Assembly (NCBI RefSeq): GCF_018131015.1
Contig: NZ_JAFCJJ010000011.1
Location: forward strand, 1-64,000
DNA: 64,000 nucleotides
Reading direction: 5' to 3'
Source of the DNA: Bradyrhizobium diazoefficiens
GTDB taxonomy: Bacteria; Pseudomonadota; Alphaproteobacteria; Rhizobiales; Xanthobacteraceae
The notes under the pieces were generated by a model. That model did no database searches, was not told the DNA's origin, and worked only from the letters and a program-made list of their open reading frames with translations. Shown piece by piece: positions 9,665 to 17,451 of this stretch. Position numbers and translations under genes: made by a program. Position 1 is the stretch's first letter. Every line of letters starts with the position of its first letter.

Positions 9665-11173
9665 GTGACAAAAGATCCGCAGCCCAAGCGCAAGCCGGAA
9701 AATTGCGCCTTCGTCATCTTTGGCGTCACCGGCGACCTGACCCACCGCCTGGTGATGCCATCGCTCTACAATCTCGCCGCCGAGAACCTGCTGCCGGAAA
9801 AATTCTGCGTCGTCGGCGTCGCCCGCAAGGGTCAGTCGGATGACGAGCTGCGCCACAGCCTTTTGGAGGGCTTGCGCGAGTTCGCGACCCGCCCCGTGGA
9901 CGATGTCGTCGCCAGACAGCTCCTGCAATGCGTCACCTTCGTCGAGGCCGACGCCAAGGATCCGCCGTCATTCGACCGCCTGCGCGAACATCTGGATTCG
10001 CTGGAATGCGCGCAAGGCACCGGCGGCAACCGCCTGTACTACCTCGCGACCCCGCCGGCCGCGTTCGCGCCGACCGCGCGCGAGCTCGGCCGTACCGGCC
10101 TGATGAAGGAGAACGGCGCCTGGCGGCGGCTGGTGATCGAAAAGCCGTTCGGCACCGACCTCGCCTCGGCGCGCGCGCTGAACGCCGAGCTGCTGAAGAT
10201 CATGGAGGAGCACCAGATCTACCGGATCGACCATTATCTCGGCAAGGAGACGGTGCAGAACATCCTGGTGCTGCGCTTCGCCAACGGCATGTTCGAGCCG
10301 ATCTGGAATCGCAACCACATCGACCACATCCAGATTACGGTGGAGGAGAAGCTCGGCGTCGGCCATCGCGGCGGCTTCTACGACGCCACCGGCGCGCTGC
10401 GCGACATGGTGCCGAACCATCTGTTCCAGTTGATGTCGCTGGTCGCGATGGAGCCGCCGACGCGCTTCGACGCCCATTCGGTACGCTCGGAGAAGGCCGA
10501 TGTTCTCTCGGCGATCCAGCATCCGAGCCGGGAGGAAGCGCTGCGGCGGTCGGTGCGCGCGCAATATCTCGCGGGGCGCATCGGCGACGACGAGATCCCG
10601 GACTATCGCAAGACCGAGGACGTCAAGCCCGGCAGCACCACCGAGACCTATGTCGCGCTGAAGCTCTTGATCGACAATTGGCGCTGGGCCGGCGTGCCGT
10701 TCTACCTGCGCACCGGCAAGGCGCTGGCGCACAAGCGCACCGAGGTGGCGATCAAGTTCAAGCAGGCGCCGCTGTCGATGTTTTCGGGCACGGCGGTCGA
10801 CCGCCTGTCGCAAAACTTCCTCACCATCGGCATCGCGCCGACCGAGACCATCGAGCTTCAGTTCAACGCCAAGATCCCGGGGCCGAGCGTCACCATCGAC
10901 GGCGTCGAGATGAAGTTCCGCTACGGCGACTATTTCCGCGCCGATCCCTCGACCGGCTACGAGACGCTGATCTACGACTGCATGATCGGCGACAACATCC
11001 TGTTCCAGCGCGCCGACGGCGTCGAGGCCGGATGGCAGGCGGTGCAGCCGTTCCTCGACGCCTGGAAATCCGCCGGAAACGACGGCATCGAGACCTACGA
11101 AGCCGGCAGCGACGGCCCCGCCTGCGCCGACGAGCTGCTCCGGCGCGACGGCCGAAGCTGGCGGAAATTTTAG
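9665..11173 (+). CDS. zwf: Glucose-6-phosphate 1-dehydrogenase
   Basis: A 502-residue protein, normal for Zwf. It oxidises glucose 6-phosphate to 6-phosphogluconolactone with NAD(P). The N-terminal nucleotide fold shows FVIFGVTGDLTHR. The signature RIDHYLGKETVQN near residues 187-199 contains the catalytic His and substrate Lys. The start is GTG at 9665, 27 bases after gnd. The next gene, pgl, begins two bases after its stop, so lactone is made and hydrolysed by adjacent cistrons. Confidence 0.95.
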   Translation: MTKDPQPKRKPENCAFVIFGVTGDLTHRLVMPSLYNLAAENLLPEKFCVVGVARKGQSDDELRHSLLEGLREFATRPVDDVVARQLLQCVTFVEADAKDPPSFDRLREHLDSLECAQGTGGNRLYYLATPPAAFAPTARELGRTGLMKENGAWRRLVIEKPFGTDLASARALNAELLKIMEEHQIYRIDHYLGKETVQNILVLRFANGMFEPIWNRNHIDHIQITVEEKLGVGHRGGFYDATGALRDMVPNHLFQLMSLVAMEPPTRFDAHSVRSEKADVLSAIQHPSREEALRRSVRAQYLAGRIGDDEIPDYRKTEDVKPGSTTETYVALKLLIDNWRWAGVPFYLRTGKALAHKRTEVAIKFKQAPLSMFSGTAVDRLSQNFLTIGIAPTETIELQFNAKIPGPSVTIDGVEMKFRYGDYFRADPSTGYETLIYDCMIGDNILFQRADGVEAGWQAVQPFLDAWKSAGNDGIETYEAGSDGPACADELLRRDGRSWRKF

Positions 11174-11175
11174 CC

Positions 11176-11925
11176 GTGGCCGCGGCCGAGCAGCCCAAAA
11201 TGATCGTGGCGGCCGACGCCGAGGCGCTCGCGCTTGCCGCGGCCGACCGGGTAATGGCGCGGATCGCGGCCAACCCTGCCAGGATCGCGATCTGCCTCAC
11301 CGGCGGGTCGAGCCCGAAACGGCTGTATCAACTGCTCGGCAGCGACGTCTGGCGGAGCAAGATCCCGTGGCAGCGCGTGCACTGGTTCATCGGCGACGAA
11401 CGCTTCGTGCCCGAAAGCGATCCCCTCAACAACATGGCGGTCGCCCGCGCGACCTTTCTCGATCGCAATGCGCCGCCCGGCCAGATCCACCCGATCCCGA
11501 CCAGCGCCGACGATCCCGACGCCAGCGCCGCGGCCTATGCGCGCGAGCTGAAGGCCTTCTATGGCGCAGAGCAGCTCGAGCCGGCGCGGCCGCTGTTCGA
11601 TCTCGTCCTGATGGGCGCAGGCCCGGACGGCCACACTGCCTCGCTCTTCCCCGGCTATCCCGAGATCGAGGAAACTACGCGCTGGGTCGTCGGCGTACCC
11701 AAGGCCAATGTCGCGCCCTTCGTGCCGCGGGTCTCGCTCACCTTGCCGGCACTGGCATCCTGCCGCGAAATGCTGTTCGAGATTTCCGGCCACGACAAGC
11801 AGCCGATCTTGACGCGCCTCGTCAATGGCGAGACTCTGCCGGCCACACGCGCGCGCTCGAATGGTGAGACCGTCTGGCTGGTCGACCAGGCCGCGCTTGC
11901 GGAGGGGATTCGTGGCGGGCGTTAA
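11176..11925 (+). CDS. pgl: 6-phosphogluconolactonase
   Basis: A 249-residue DevB/Pgl-type lactonase that hydrolyses 6-phosphogluconolactone to 6-phosphogluconate. Motifs are CLTGGSSPKRLYQLL, HWFIGDERFVP and LMGAGPDGHTASLFPG. I chose the GTG at 11176, two bases after the zwf stop, which gives VAAAEQPKMIVAAD. An ATG eight codons later is a possible alternative start. Its 3' end overlaps the gntK start by 14 bases. Confidence 0.93.
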   Translation: MAAAEQPKMIVAADAEALALAAADRVMARIAANPARIAICLTGGSSPKRLYQLLGSDVWRSKIPWQRVHWFIGDERFVPESDPLNNMAVARATFLDRNAPPGQIHPIPTSADDPDASAAAYARELKAFYGAEQLEPARPLFDLVLMGAGPDGHTASLFPGYPEIEETTRWVVGVPKANVAPFVPRVSLTLPALASCREMLFEISGHDKQPILTRLVNGETLPATRARSNGETVWLVDQAALAEGIRGGR

Positions 11926-12442
11926 AGCACCTTGTGCGTTGATCGTGATGGGCGTGTCGGGCTCGGGCAAGAGCACGATTGCGGCGGCGCTCGGCGAGCG
12001 GCTCGGCTGGCGCTTCGAGGACGGCGACAGCTTTCATCCCGCGAGCAACGTCGAGAAGATGCGCGCCGGCCATCCGCTCACCGACGAGGACCGCTGGCCC
12101 TGGCTCAATGCCATCGCCGACGAGATCGAGCGGGTCTGCAAGCGTGGCGAGCAGGTCATCATCGCCTGCTCGGCGCTCAAGCACACCTATCGCGACGTGC
12201 TGCTCCGCGGGCGCGACGACGTCCGCTTCGTCTTCCTGAAGGGCACGCAGGAGCTGATCGCCGACCGACTCGCGCACCGCAAAGGCCATTTCATGCCGCC
12301 CGGGCTGCTCACCAGCCAGTTCGACACGCTGGAGCCGCCGGAGCCGAGCGAGCATGTCATCATGGCGTCGATCGACGAAACGGTCGAGGCGATCGTGGAC
12401 GGCATCGTGCGGCAGCTGAAACTCGACGGCGGGAAACGCTGA
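11912..12442 (+). CDS. gntK: Gluconokinase
   Basis: A 176-residue GntK-type kinase that phosphorylates gluconate to 6-phosphogluconate. The P-loop GVSGSGKS is at residues 14-21. The downstream segments DGDSFHP, HPLTDEDRWPWL and CSALKHTYRD are family signatures. The start is GTG at 11912 with GGAGGGG four bases upstream, overlapping pgl by 14 bases. It feeds the same intermediate that zwf, pgl and gnd handle. No Entner-Doudoroff edd/eda genes are present in this window. Confidence 0.93.
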   Translation: MAGVKAPCALIVMGVSGSGKSTIAAALGERLGWRFEDGDSFHPASNVEKMRAGHPLTDEDRWPWLNAIADEIERVCKRGEQVIIACSALKHTYRDVLLRGRDDVRFVFLKGTQELIADRLAHRKGHFMPPGLLTSQFDTLEPPEPSEHVIMASIDETVEAIVDGIVRQLKLDGGKR

Positions 12443-12462
12443 GGCCAGAAAAGAGCCATGCC

Positions 12463-13275
12463 ATGACGAAAATCTCCCTCGTGGTCTCCGACGTCGACGG
12501 AACGCTGCTGACCAAGGACAAGACCCTGACCGAGCGGGCGCGGGCCGCCGTGCAGCGGCTGCACCAGGCCGGCATCGGCTTCACCATCACCTCCAGCCGC
12601 CCGGCGATCGGCATGCGCTTTTTGATCGAGCCGCTGGCGCTGTGGCTGCCGGTCGGCCCCTTCAACGGCTCCTCGATCATCGATCCCGGGATGAAGCCGG
12701 TCGAGCAGCATCTGATCCCCGCAAGCGCCGCCGAGCGGACCCTGCAGATCCTGCGCGAGTATGGTGCCGACGTCTGGCTCTTCACCGCCGACAAATGGCT
12801 GATCGACAACCCGCGCGGCAAATATGTCGCGCACGAGGAGCACACGATCCGCTCCGAGCCGACCATCGTGGCGGATTTCTCGCCGTACCTCGCCAGCGCC
12901 TGCAAGATCGTCGGCGCCAGCGCCGATGCGGCCGGGCTCGCGGCTTGCGAGAAGGCAATGCAGGCGGCGCTCGGCAGCGCGGCGACCGCGGTGCGCTCGC
13001 AGACCTATTATCTCGACATCACCCCGCCCGGCTTCAACAAGGGCACGTTCGTGCAGGCGATGGCGCGGCGGCTCGACATCTCCACCGACGCGGTCGCCAC
13101 CATCGGCGACATGCAGAACGACCTCGCGATGTTCCGCGTCAGCGGCACCTCGATCGCCATGGGCAACGCCACCGACGACGTCAAGGACCAGGCGACGCAC
13201 GTCACCGCCAGCAACGAGCAGGACGGCTTTGCGGAGGCGATGGAGATGATCTTGAAGTGGAACGGGGCGGGCTGA
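12463..13275 (+). CDS. Cof-type HAD-IIB family phosphatase
   Basis: A 270-residue haloacid dehalogenase-superfamily protein. Motif I is DVDGTLL near the N-terminus (nucleophile Asp in SDVDGTL). Motif II is the Ser in TSSRP. The C-terminal motif is TIGDMQNDLAMF. Between them lies a IIB-type cap domain. Family members hydrolyse sugar phosphates or similar metabolites. The substrate here is unknown, but its position 20 bases after gntK suggests a pentose- or hexose-phosphate. It is the last gene of the pentose phosphate run and is followed by palindromic repeats. Confidence 0.85.
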   Translation: MTKISLVVSDVDGTLLTKDKTLTERARAAVQRLHQAGIGFTITSSRPAIGMRFLIEPLALWLPVGPFNGSSIIDPGMKPVEQHLIPASAAERTLQILREYGADVWLFTADKWLIDNPRGKYVAHEEHTIRSEPTIVADFSPYLASACKIVGASADAAGLAACEKAMQAALGSAATAVRSQTYYLDITPPGFNKGTFVQAMARRLDISTDAVATIGDMQNDLAMFRVSGTSIAMGNATDDVKDQATHVTASNEQDGFAEAMEMILKWNGAG

Positions 13276-13295
13276 ACGCGGAGCAGGTTGGTTAA

Positions 13296-13414
13296 ACCTC
13301 TCCCGCTTGCGGGAGAGGTCGCCGCGTAGCGGCGGGTGAGGGTTTTCTCCTCTTGGGGGCCCCCGCCCAGCGGAGACACCCCCACCCCAGCCCTCCCCCG
13401 CAAGCGGGAGAGGG
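13296..13414. repeat. Palindromic repeat cluster at a convergent junction
   Basis: A perfect hairpin with 11-bp arms (ACCTCTCCCGC) and a TT loop occupies 13296-13319. A second near-perfect copy of the same family (CCTCCCCCGC, AA loop, GCGGGAGAGG) lies around 13392-13413, with a GC-rich segment between them. It sits between the convergent HAD phosphatase and GH15 genes and has no T-tract. Termination is inferred from the position and the hairpins. Confidence 0.65.
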
Positions 13415-13450
13415 AGCGCACCGCCATCGTGGAAGCAAATCGCCTCGCTC

Positions 13451-15298
13451 TTACTGCGACCTCTGCACCGCGGGCTTCTCGCTCTGCTGCCTCGCCGCCG
13501 ACAGATTGTGCGCGGTGTTGATCAAGGCGATGTGGGTCAGCGCCTGCGGGAAATTGCCGGTCTGGCGCCCGGCGCCTGAATCATATTCCTCGGCGAGCAG
13601 CCCGACGTCGTTGGCGATGCCGACCACGCGGTCGAGCAGAACCTGCGCCTTGTCGAGATCGCCGGCCAGAACATGCGCATCGGCCAGCCACAGCGAGCAC
13701 GCCAGGAACGCGCCCTCGATCGGCTGCTTCTCGTCGGACACTTCGCGCGGGTCGTGCCGGAGCACGAAGCCCTCGCGCATCATGTGTCGTTCAATGGCCG
13801 CGATGGTGCCGCGGATGCGCGGGTCGTCCGGCGGCAGGAAGCCGACCGCGGGCAGCAGCAGCAGGCTGGCATCGAGCAGGTTCGAGCGGTAGGACTCGAC
13901 GAAGGTTTTCGCCTCCGCGTCAAATCCCTTGTTGCAGACGTCGCGATGAATGGCCTCGCGCAGCGCGCGCCAGTGCAGCAGCGGCGCCTTGAAGCCGAAG
14001 GTCTCGGCGCTCTTGATGGCGCGGTCGAAGGCGACCCAGGTCATCACCTTGGAGAAGACGTAGTGCTTCGGGACGCCGCGCCGCTCCCAGATGCCGTGAT
14101 CGGGCTGGTCCCAGACCTCGGCGAGATGGTTGAGCACGGCGCATTCCAGCGCCCAGGTGGTCTCGTCATCGAGCTTAAGCTTGGCCATCCGCGACTGGTG
14201 AAAGGCGTCGATGAGCTCGCCATAGACGTCGAGCTGGAGCTGCGCATGCGCGGCATTGCCGACGCGCACCGGCTGCGCGCCCTCATAGCCGTCGAGCCAG
14301 CCGGCTTCCCACTCCAGCAGCCGGCGCTGGCCCCAGATGCCGTACATGATCTGCATGTTCGACGGCGAACCGGCGGCCGCGCGCAATAGCCAGTTGTGCC
14401 AGGCGAGCGCTTCCTCGGTGAAGCCGGAGTTCATCAATGCGAGCAACGTGAAGGTGGCATCGCGCAGCCAGCAGAAGCGGTAGTCCCAGTTCCTGGCGCC
14501 GCCGAGCTTCTCCGGCAGCGAGGTGGTGGGCGCGGCTACGATGCCGCCGGTCGGCCCGAATGTCAGCGCCTTCAGCGTGATCAGCGAGCGCATGACGAGA
14601 TCGTGGTAGTCACCGTCGCGGTTGCATTTGCTGGACCAGTCATTCCAGAATTTTTCGGTCTCTTCCAACGCGACTTTCGTGTCGATCGGCTCGGGCGGAT
14701 CGAGATGCGAGGGGCCGTAGGTCAGCACGAACGGAATGGTCTCGCCGGCCTTTACCTCGAATTTGGCAACCGTGGTCAGGTCCTCGCCGCGAGTTTCGAC
14801 CGGCGTGCGCAAGACCGTCATGTCCTGGCCGGCGACCGCCAGCAGCGCGCCATCCTTGCAGCGACGCACCCAGGGAATGTTCACGCCGAAGCCGAAGCGG
14901 ATGACGAGTTGCATCCGCATCTTCACCGTGCCGCTTACGCCGCGGACCAGCCGCACGATGTCCGAGGCCTTGCCGCGCGGCGGCATGAAGTCGAGCAGCG
15001 CAACGGTGCCGCCCCCGGTCTCGAAGCGCGTCTCCAAGATGAGCGTGTTGCCGAGATAGCGGCGTGACGTCGCGGTGACGTCGCCGGCCGGCGCGATCAG
15101 CCAGCGTCCGTTCTTCTCGTTACCGAGGATCGCGGCAAAGCAGGCGTCGGAATCGAAGGCTGGCCAGCACAGCCAGTCGATCGAGCCGTTGCGCCCGACC
15201 AGCGCCGCGGTCTCGCAGTCGCCGATCAGCGCATAGTCTTCGATCCTCTGCGACAATGTCGTGCAAGCCTTCGGAAATCCCCTGAATTCAACGCCCAC
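13451..15298 (-). CDS. Glycoside hydrolase family 15 protein (trehalase/glucoamylase type)
   Basis: A 615-residue cytoplasmic GH15 hydrolase with no signal peptide. It has an N-terminal beta-sandwich domain and a C-terminal alpha/alpha barrel. Likely catalytic acids are in GIWERRGVPKHY and in LLAEEYDSGAGRQTGNFPQA. Family members are glucoamylases, glucodextranases or, in actinobacteria and archaea, trehalases. The gene lies in a trehalose/glucan island, so trehalose or short maltodextrin are the likely substrates, but I cannot decide between them. It starts with GTG at 15298, overlapping the end of malQ by 11 bases, so the two are coupled. Confidence 0.88.
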   Translation of the reverse strand: MGVEFRGFPKACTTLSQRIEDYALIGDCETAALVGRNGSIDWLCWPAFDSDACFAAILGNEKNGRWLIAPAGDVTATSRRYLGNTLILETRFETGGGTVALLDFMPPRGKASDIVRLVRGVSGTVKMRMQLVIRFGFGVNIPWVRRCKDGALLAVAGQDMTVLRTPVETRGEDLTTVAKFEVKAGETIPFVLTYGPSHLDPPEPIDTKVALEETEKFWNDWSSKCNRDGDYHDLVMRSLITLKALTFGPTGGIVAAPTTSLPEKLGGARNWDYRFCWLRDATFTLLALMNSGFTEEALAWHNWLLRAAAGSPSNMQIMYGIWGQRRLLEWEAGWLDGYEGAQPVRVGNAAHAQLQLDVYGELIDAFHQSRMAKLKLDDETTWALECAVLNHLAEVWDQPDHGIWERRGVPKHYVFSKVMTWVAFDRAIKSAETFGFKAPLLHWRALREAIHRDVCNKGFDAEAKTFVESYRSNLLDASLLLLPAVGFLPPDDPRIRGTIAAIERHMMREGFVLRHDPREVSDEKQPIEGAFLACSLWLADAHVLAGDLDKAQVLLDRVVGIANDVGLLAEEYDSGAGRQTGNFPQALTHIALINTAHNLSAARQQSEKPAVQRSQ

Positions 15299-17246
15299 CG
15301 AGCAGCGAACGTTCCCGCGTCGCGGCCTTCAAAGCCGCGAGATCGACCTTGGCGACGATCTGGTCGAGCGCGACGGGCAGCCGCTGGCGCCAGTTCGGAT
15401 GCTCGTCGATCGTGCCGGGAATGTTGGGCTGGTCGATCACGCCGAGCAAATCCTCCAGCGACACCGCAAGCAGTCGTGACGGCGTGCGCGACAGGAAGGC
15501 GAGCACCGAATAGAGGTCGTTGGCGTCGATGCCGTTCTGCCGCAGGATCTCGTCGAGCCTGCCGAGCGCGTCCCAGCGCGCCTGGTCGTTCTCGCCGGGA
15601 TCGAGCCCCAGCGAGCGCTTCATCCTGAGGTCGCTGAAGGACCGCCAGCCGGCATAGGTCGACAGGTCATGCGTGTTCAGCGTGACCAGCGCATTGGGCC
15701 GGTAATGGTCGAGGCCGCGGAAGTGGCCGGCGTCGTCGCGCTCGAACATCATGACGAGGTAGGACCAGATACCGAAATCCTGCATTGTCTCGCGAAAACC
15801 TTCAGGCACCGTGCCGAGGTCCTCGCCGATGACGATGCATTTGTGCGCGGCGCTTTCGCGCGCCACCGCCGCCAGCAGCGCCTCGAACGGCATCTGCACA
15901 TAGGCGCCGTTGTCGGGCTTGAAGCCGCGCGGCACGAGATAGAGCCGTTTCAGGCCCAGCACGTGATCGAGCCGGATCGCGCCGGCATGCCGCATGGCGG
16001 CGGCCAGCATGTCGGCGAACGGCACGAAAGACTGCGCCTCGAGGCCCCCGGCATTGAAGCCGGCAAGACCCCAGTCCTGGCCGATGGTGTTGAGCACGTC
16101 GGGAGGCGCGCCGACAGCCAGATGGCGCGAGATCGCCATCTGCTCGTTCCAGGCGTCAAAACCGTTGGACTGCACGCCGACCGCGAGGTCAAGATAGAGG
16201 CCGACGCGCATGCCGAGCTGGCCGGCGAGCTCCTTGGCTGCATGCAATTGGCTGTCGGCGGTCCACTGCACGAACTCGACGAACTCGACTTCGCGCTTGT
16301 CCGAGCCGTTGCGCAGCGCGGCGAATTTCGCCTCATCCGGCTGCTGCCAATCTTGCGGCCATTCCCACCACGGCCCCGTGAAGCGATGGCGCAGCACCTC
16401 GAAGCAGGCGAAGCGGGACAGCAGTGGCGCGCGCGCGGCGCGGAAGGCCTCGAACGCCTTGCGGCGCGGCTCGCTGGCTTTCGTCACGAAGTTGTCAAAA
16501 GCAGCGCGCAAGGCTCGCCATTTCAGGGCCGCCATGTCGGCATAAGGCACGCGGTCGCCCTCGCGCAGGCGCGCGGCGGTCGCAGCCATGTCGGGAACGA
16601 GGCCGGCCGAGAATTCGGGAATGGCCTCGACGTCGATATAGAGCGGGTTGAGAAACAGCCGGCTGTTCGGCGAATAGGGGCTGCAATCGGCCGGATGATC
16701 GTCGAACAGCACATGCAGGGGGTTGAGCCCCACGCCGTCGGCGCCGAGCTGCTTTGCCAGCCGGACCAGACCGGCAAGATCGGTGAAATCGCCGATGCCC
16801 CAATTGCGGTTCGAGCGGATGCTGTAGAGCTGCACGGCGAGCAGCCAGCCGCGGTCGAAATCGCCGCCGAAGGCCCGCTCGGGCGCCACGATCATCGGCA
16901 CCTCCTCGGTCGTCCCTGACGCATCCGTCAGGGTCAGACGGTGGTAACCCAGCGGCAGGCCGGCCGGCCAGGCGATGACCGGCTCATGCGTCTCGCCTTG
17001 CGCGATCACATTGGCTTTGCCGGTGATTTTCCACCGGAGCGGGGGCGTCATGGCCGCCAATTCGGTGCGGGCGTTCGCGAGCGCCCGAACCACCACCGGC
17101 CCACCGACGAAGCGATAGACCCGCTTCTCCGGCAAGGCATCGAGGATCCGTTTGAGGGCCTCGGGCGCGGTCACCCGCAGCTTGCCGAGGGCGTCGATGA
17201 ATTCGGACTGAACGCCCTTGATCCGGGCTTGAGCTATGAGATCCAT
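15288..17246 (-). CDS. malQ: 4-alpha-glucanotransferase (amylomaltase)
   Basis: A 652-residue GH77 enzyme that transfers glucan segments between maltodextrins and releases glucose. Catalytic sites are visible: nucleophile Asp in AIRLDHVLGL, acid Glu in VIGEDLGTVPEGF and the third Asp in LNTHDLSTYAGW. It carries the extra N-terminal domain of bacterial MalQ. I chose the ATG at 17246 (MDLIAQARIKG). An in-frame GTG six codons upstream at 17264 cannot be excluded. It is co-transcribed with the GH15 gene and divergent from the GlgE-like gene. Confidence 0.93.
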   Translation of the reverse strand: MDLIAQARIKGVQSEFIDALGKLRVTAPEALKRILDALPEKRVYRFVGGPVVVRALANARTELAAMTPPLRWKITGKANVIAQGETHEPVIAWPAGLPLGYHRLTLTDASGTTEEVPMIVAPERAFGGDFDRGWLLAVQLYSIRSNRNWGIGDFTDLAGLVRLAKQLGADGVGLNPLHVLFDDHPADCSPYSPNSRLFLNPLYIDVEAIPEFSAGLVPDMAATAARLREGDRVPYADMAALKWRALRAAFDNFVTKASEPRRKAFEAFRAARAPLLSRFACFEVLRHRFTGPWWEWPQDWQQPDEAKFAALRNGSDKREVEFVEFVQWTADSQLHAAKELAGQLGMRVGLYLDLAVGVQSNGFDAWNEQMAISRHLAVGAPPDVLNTIGQDWGLAGFNAGGLEAQSFVPFADMLAAAMRHAGAIRLDHVLGLKRLYLVPRGFKPDNGAYVQMPFEALLAAVARESAAHKCIVIGEDLGTVPEGFRETMQDFGIWSYLVMMFERDDAGHFRGLDHYRPNALVTLNTHDLSTYAGWRSFSDLRMKRSLGLDPGENDQARWDALGRLDEILRQNGIDANDLYSVLAFLSRTPSRLLAVSLEDLLGVIDQPNIPGTIDEHPNWRQRLPVALDQIVAKVDLAALKAATRERSLLGGR

Positions 17247-17324
17247 TCGGCACGCAGCTTGCACGCCACCCTGTGACCGGGGGCATCGATTTTAATGAGG
17301 GCACAAAAGACGTTAGTCTGGGTT

Positions 17325-17350
17325 AACTCACGAGCCGCGCCTGCCGTTCC
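17325..17350 (-). promoter_or_regulatory. GGAAC box upstream of malQ (partial EcfG promoter match)
   Basis: The minus strand reads GGAAC (17350-17346), 17 bases, then AGTT (17328-17325). The -35 element is perfect and the -10 matches three of four bases of CGTT. A start near 17318 would give a leader of about 70 bases to the malQ ATG. It lies back to back with a plus-strand GGAAC box at 17356. Confidence 0.3.
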
Positions 17351-17355
17351 CGGCC

Positions 17356-17381
17356 GGAACTAATGACACACGAGCGGCTTT
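17356..17381 (+). promoter_or_regulatory. GGAAC box upstream of the GlgE-like gene (weak EcfG match)
   Basis: The plus strand reads GGAAC (17356-17360), a 17-base spacer, then CTTT (17378-17381). The -35 is exact but the -10 lacks the G of CGTT. It is only suggestive, and reported because it is placed symmetrically with the box facing malQ five bases away. Confidence 0.22.
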
Positions 17382-17451
17382 CTATAGTGGTATCAAGCGT
17401 AGGTTCCCGACAAGGGAAACGGGCCCCTGCTTTCTTGTCAATGGCATCACC

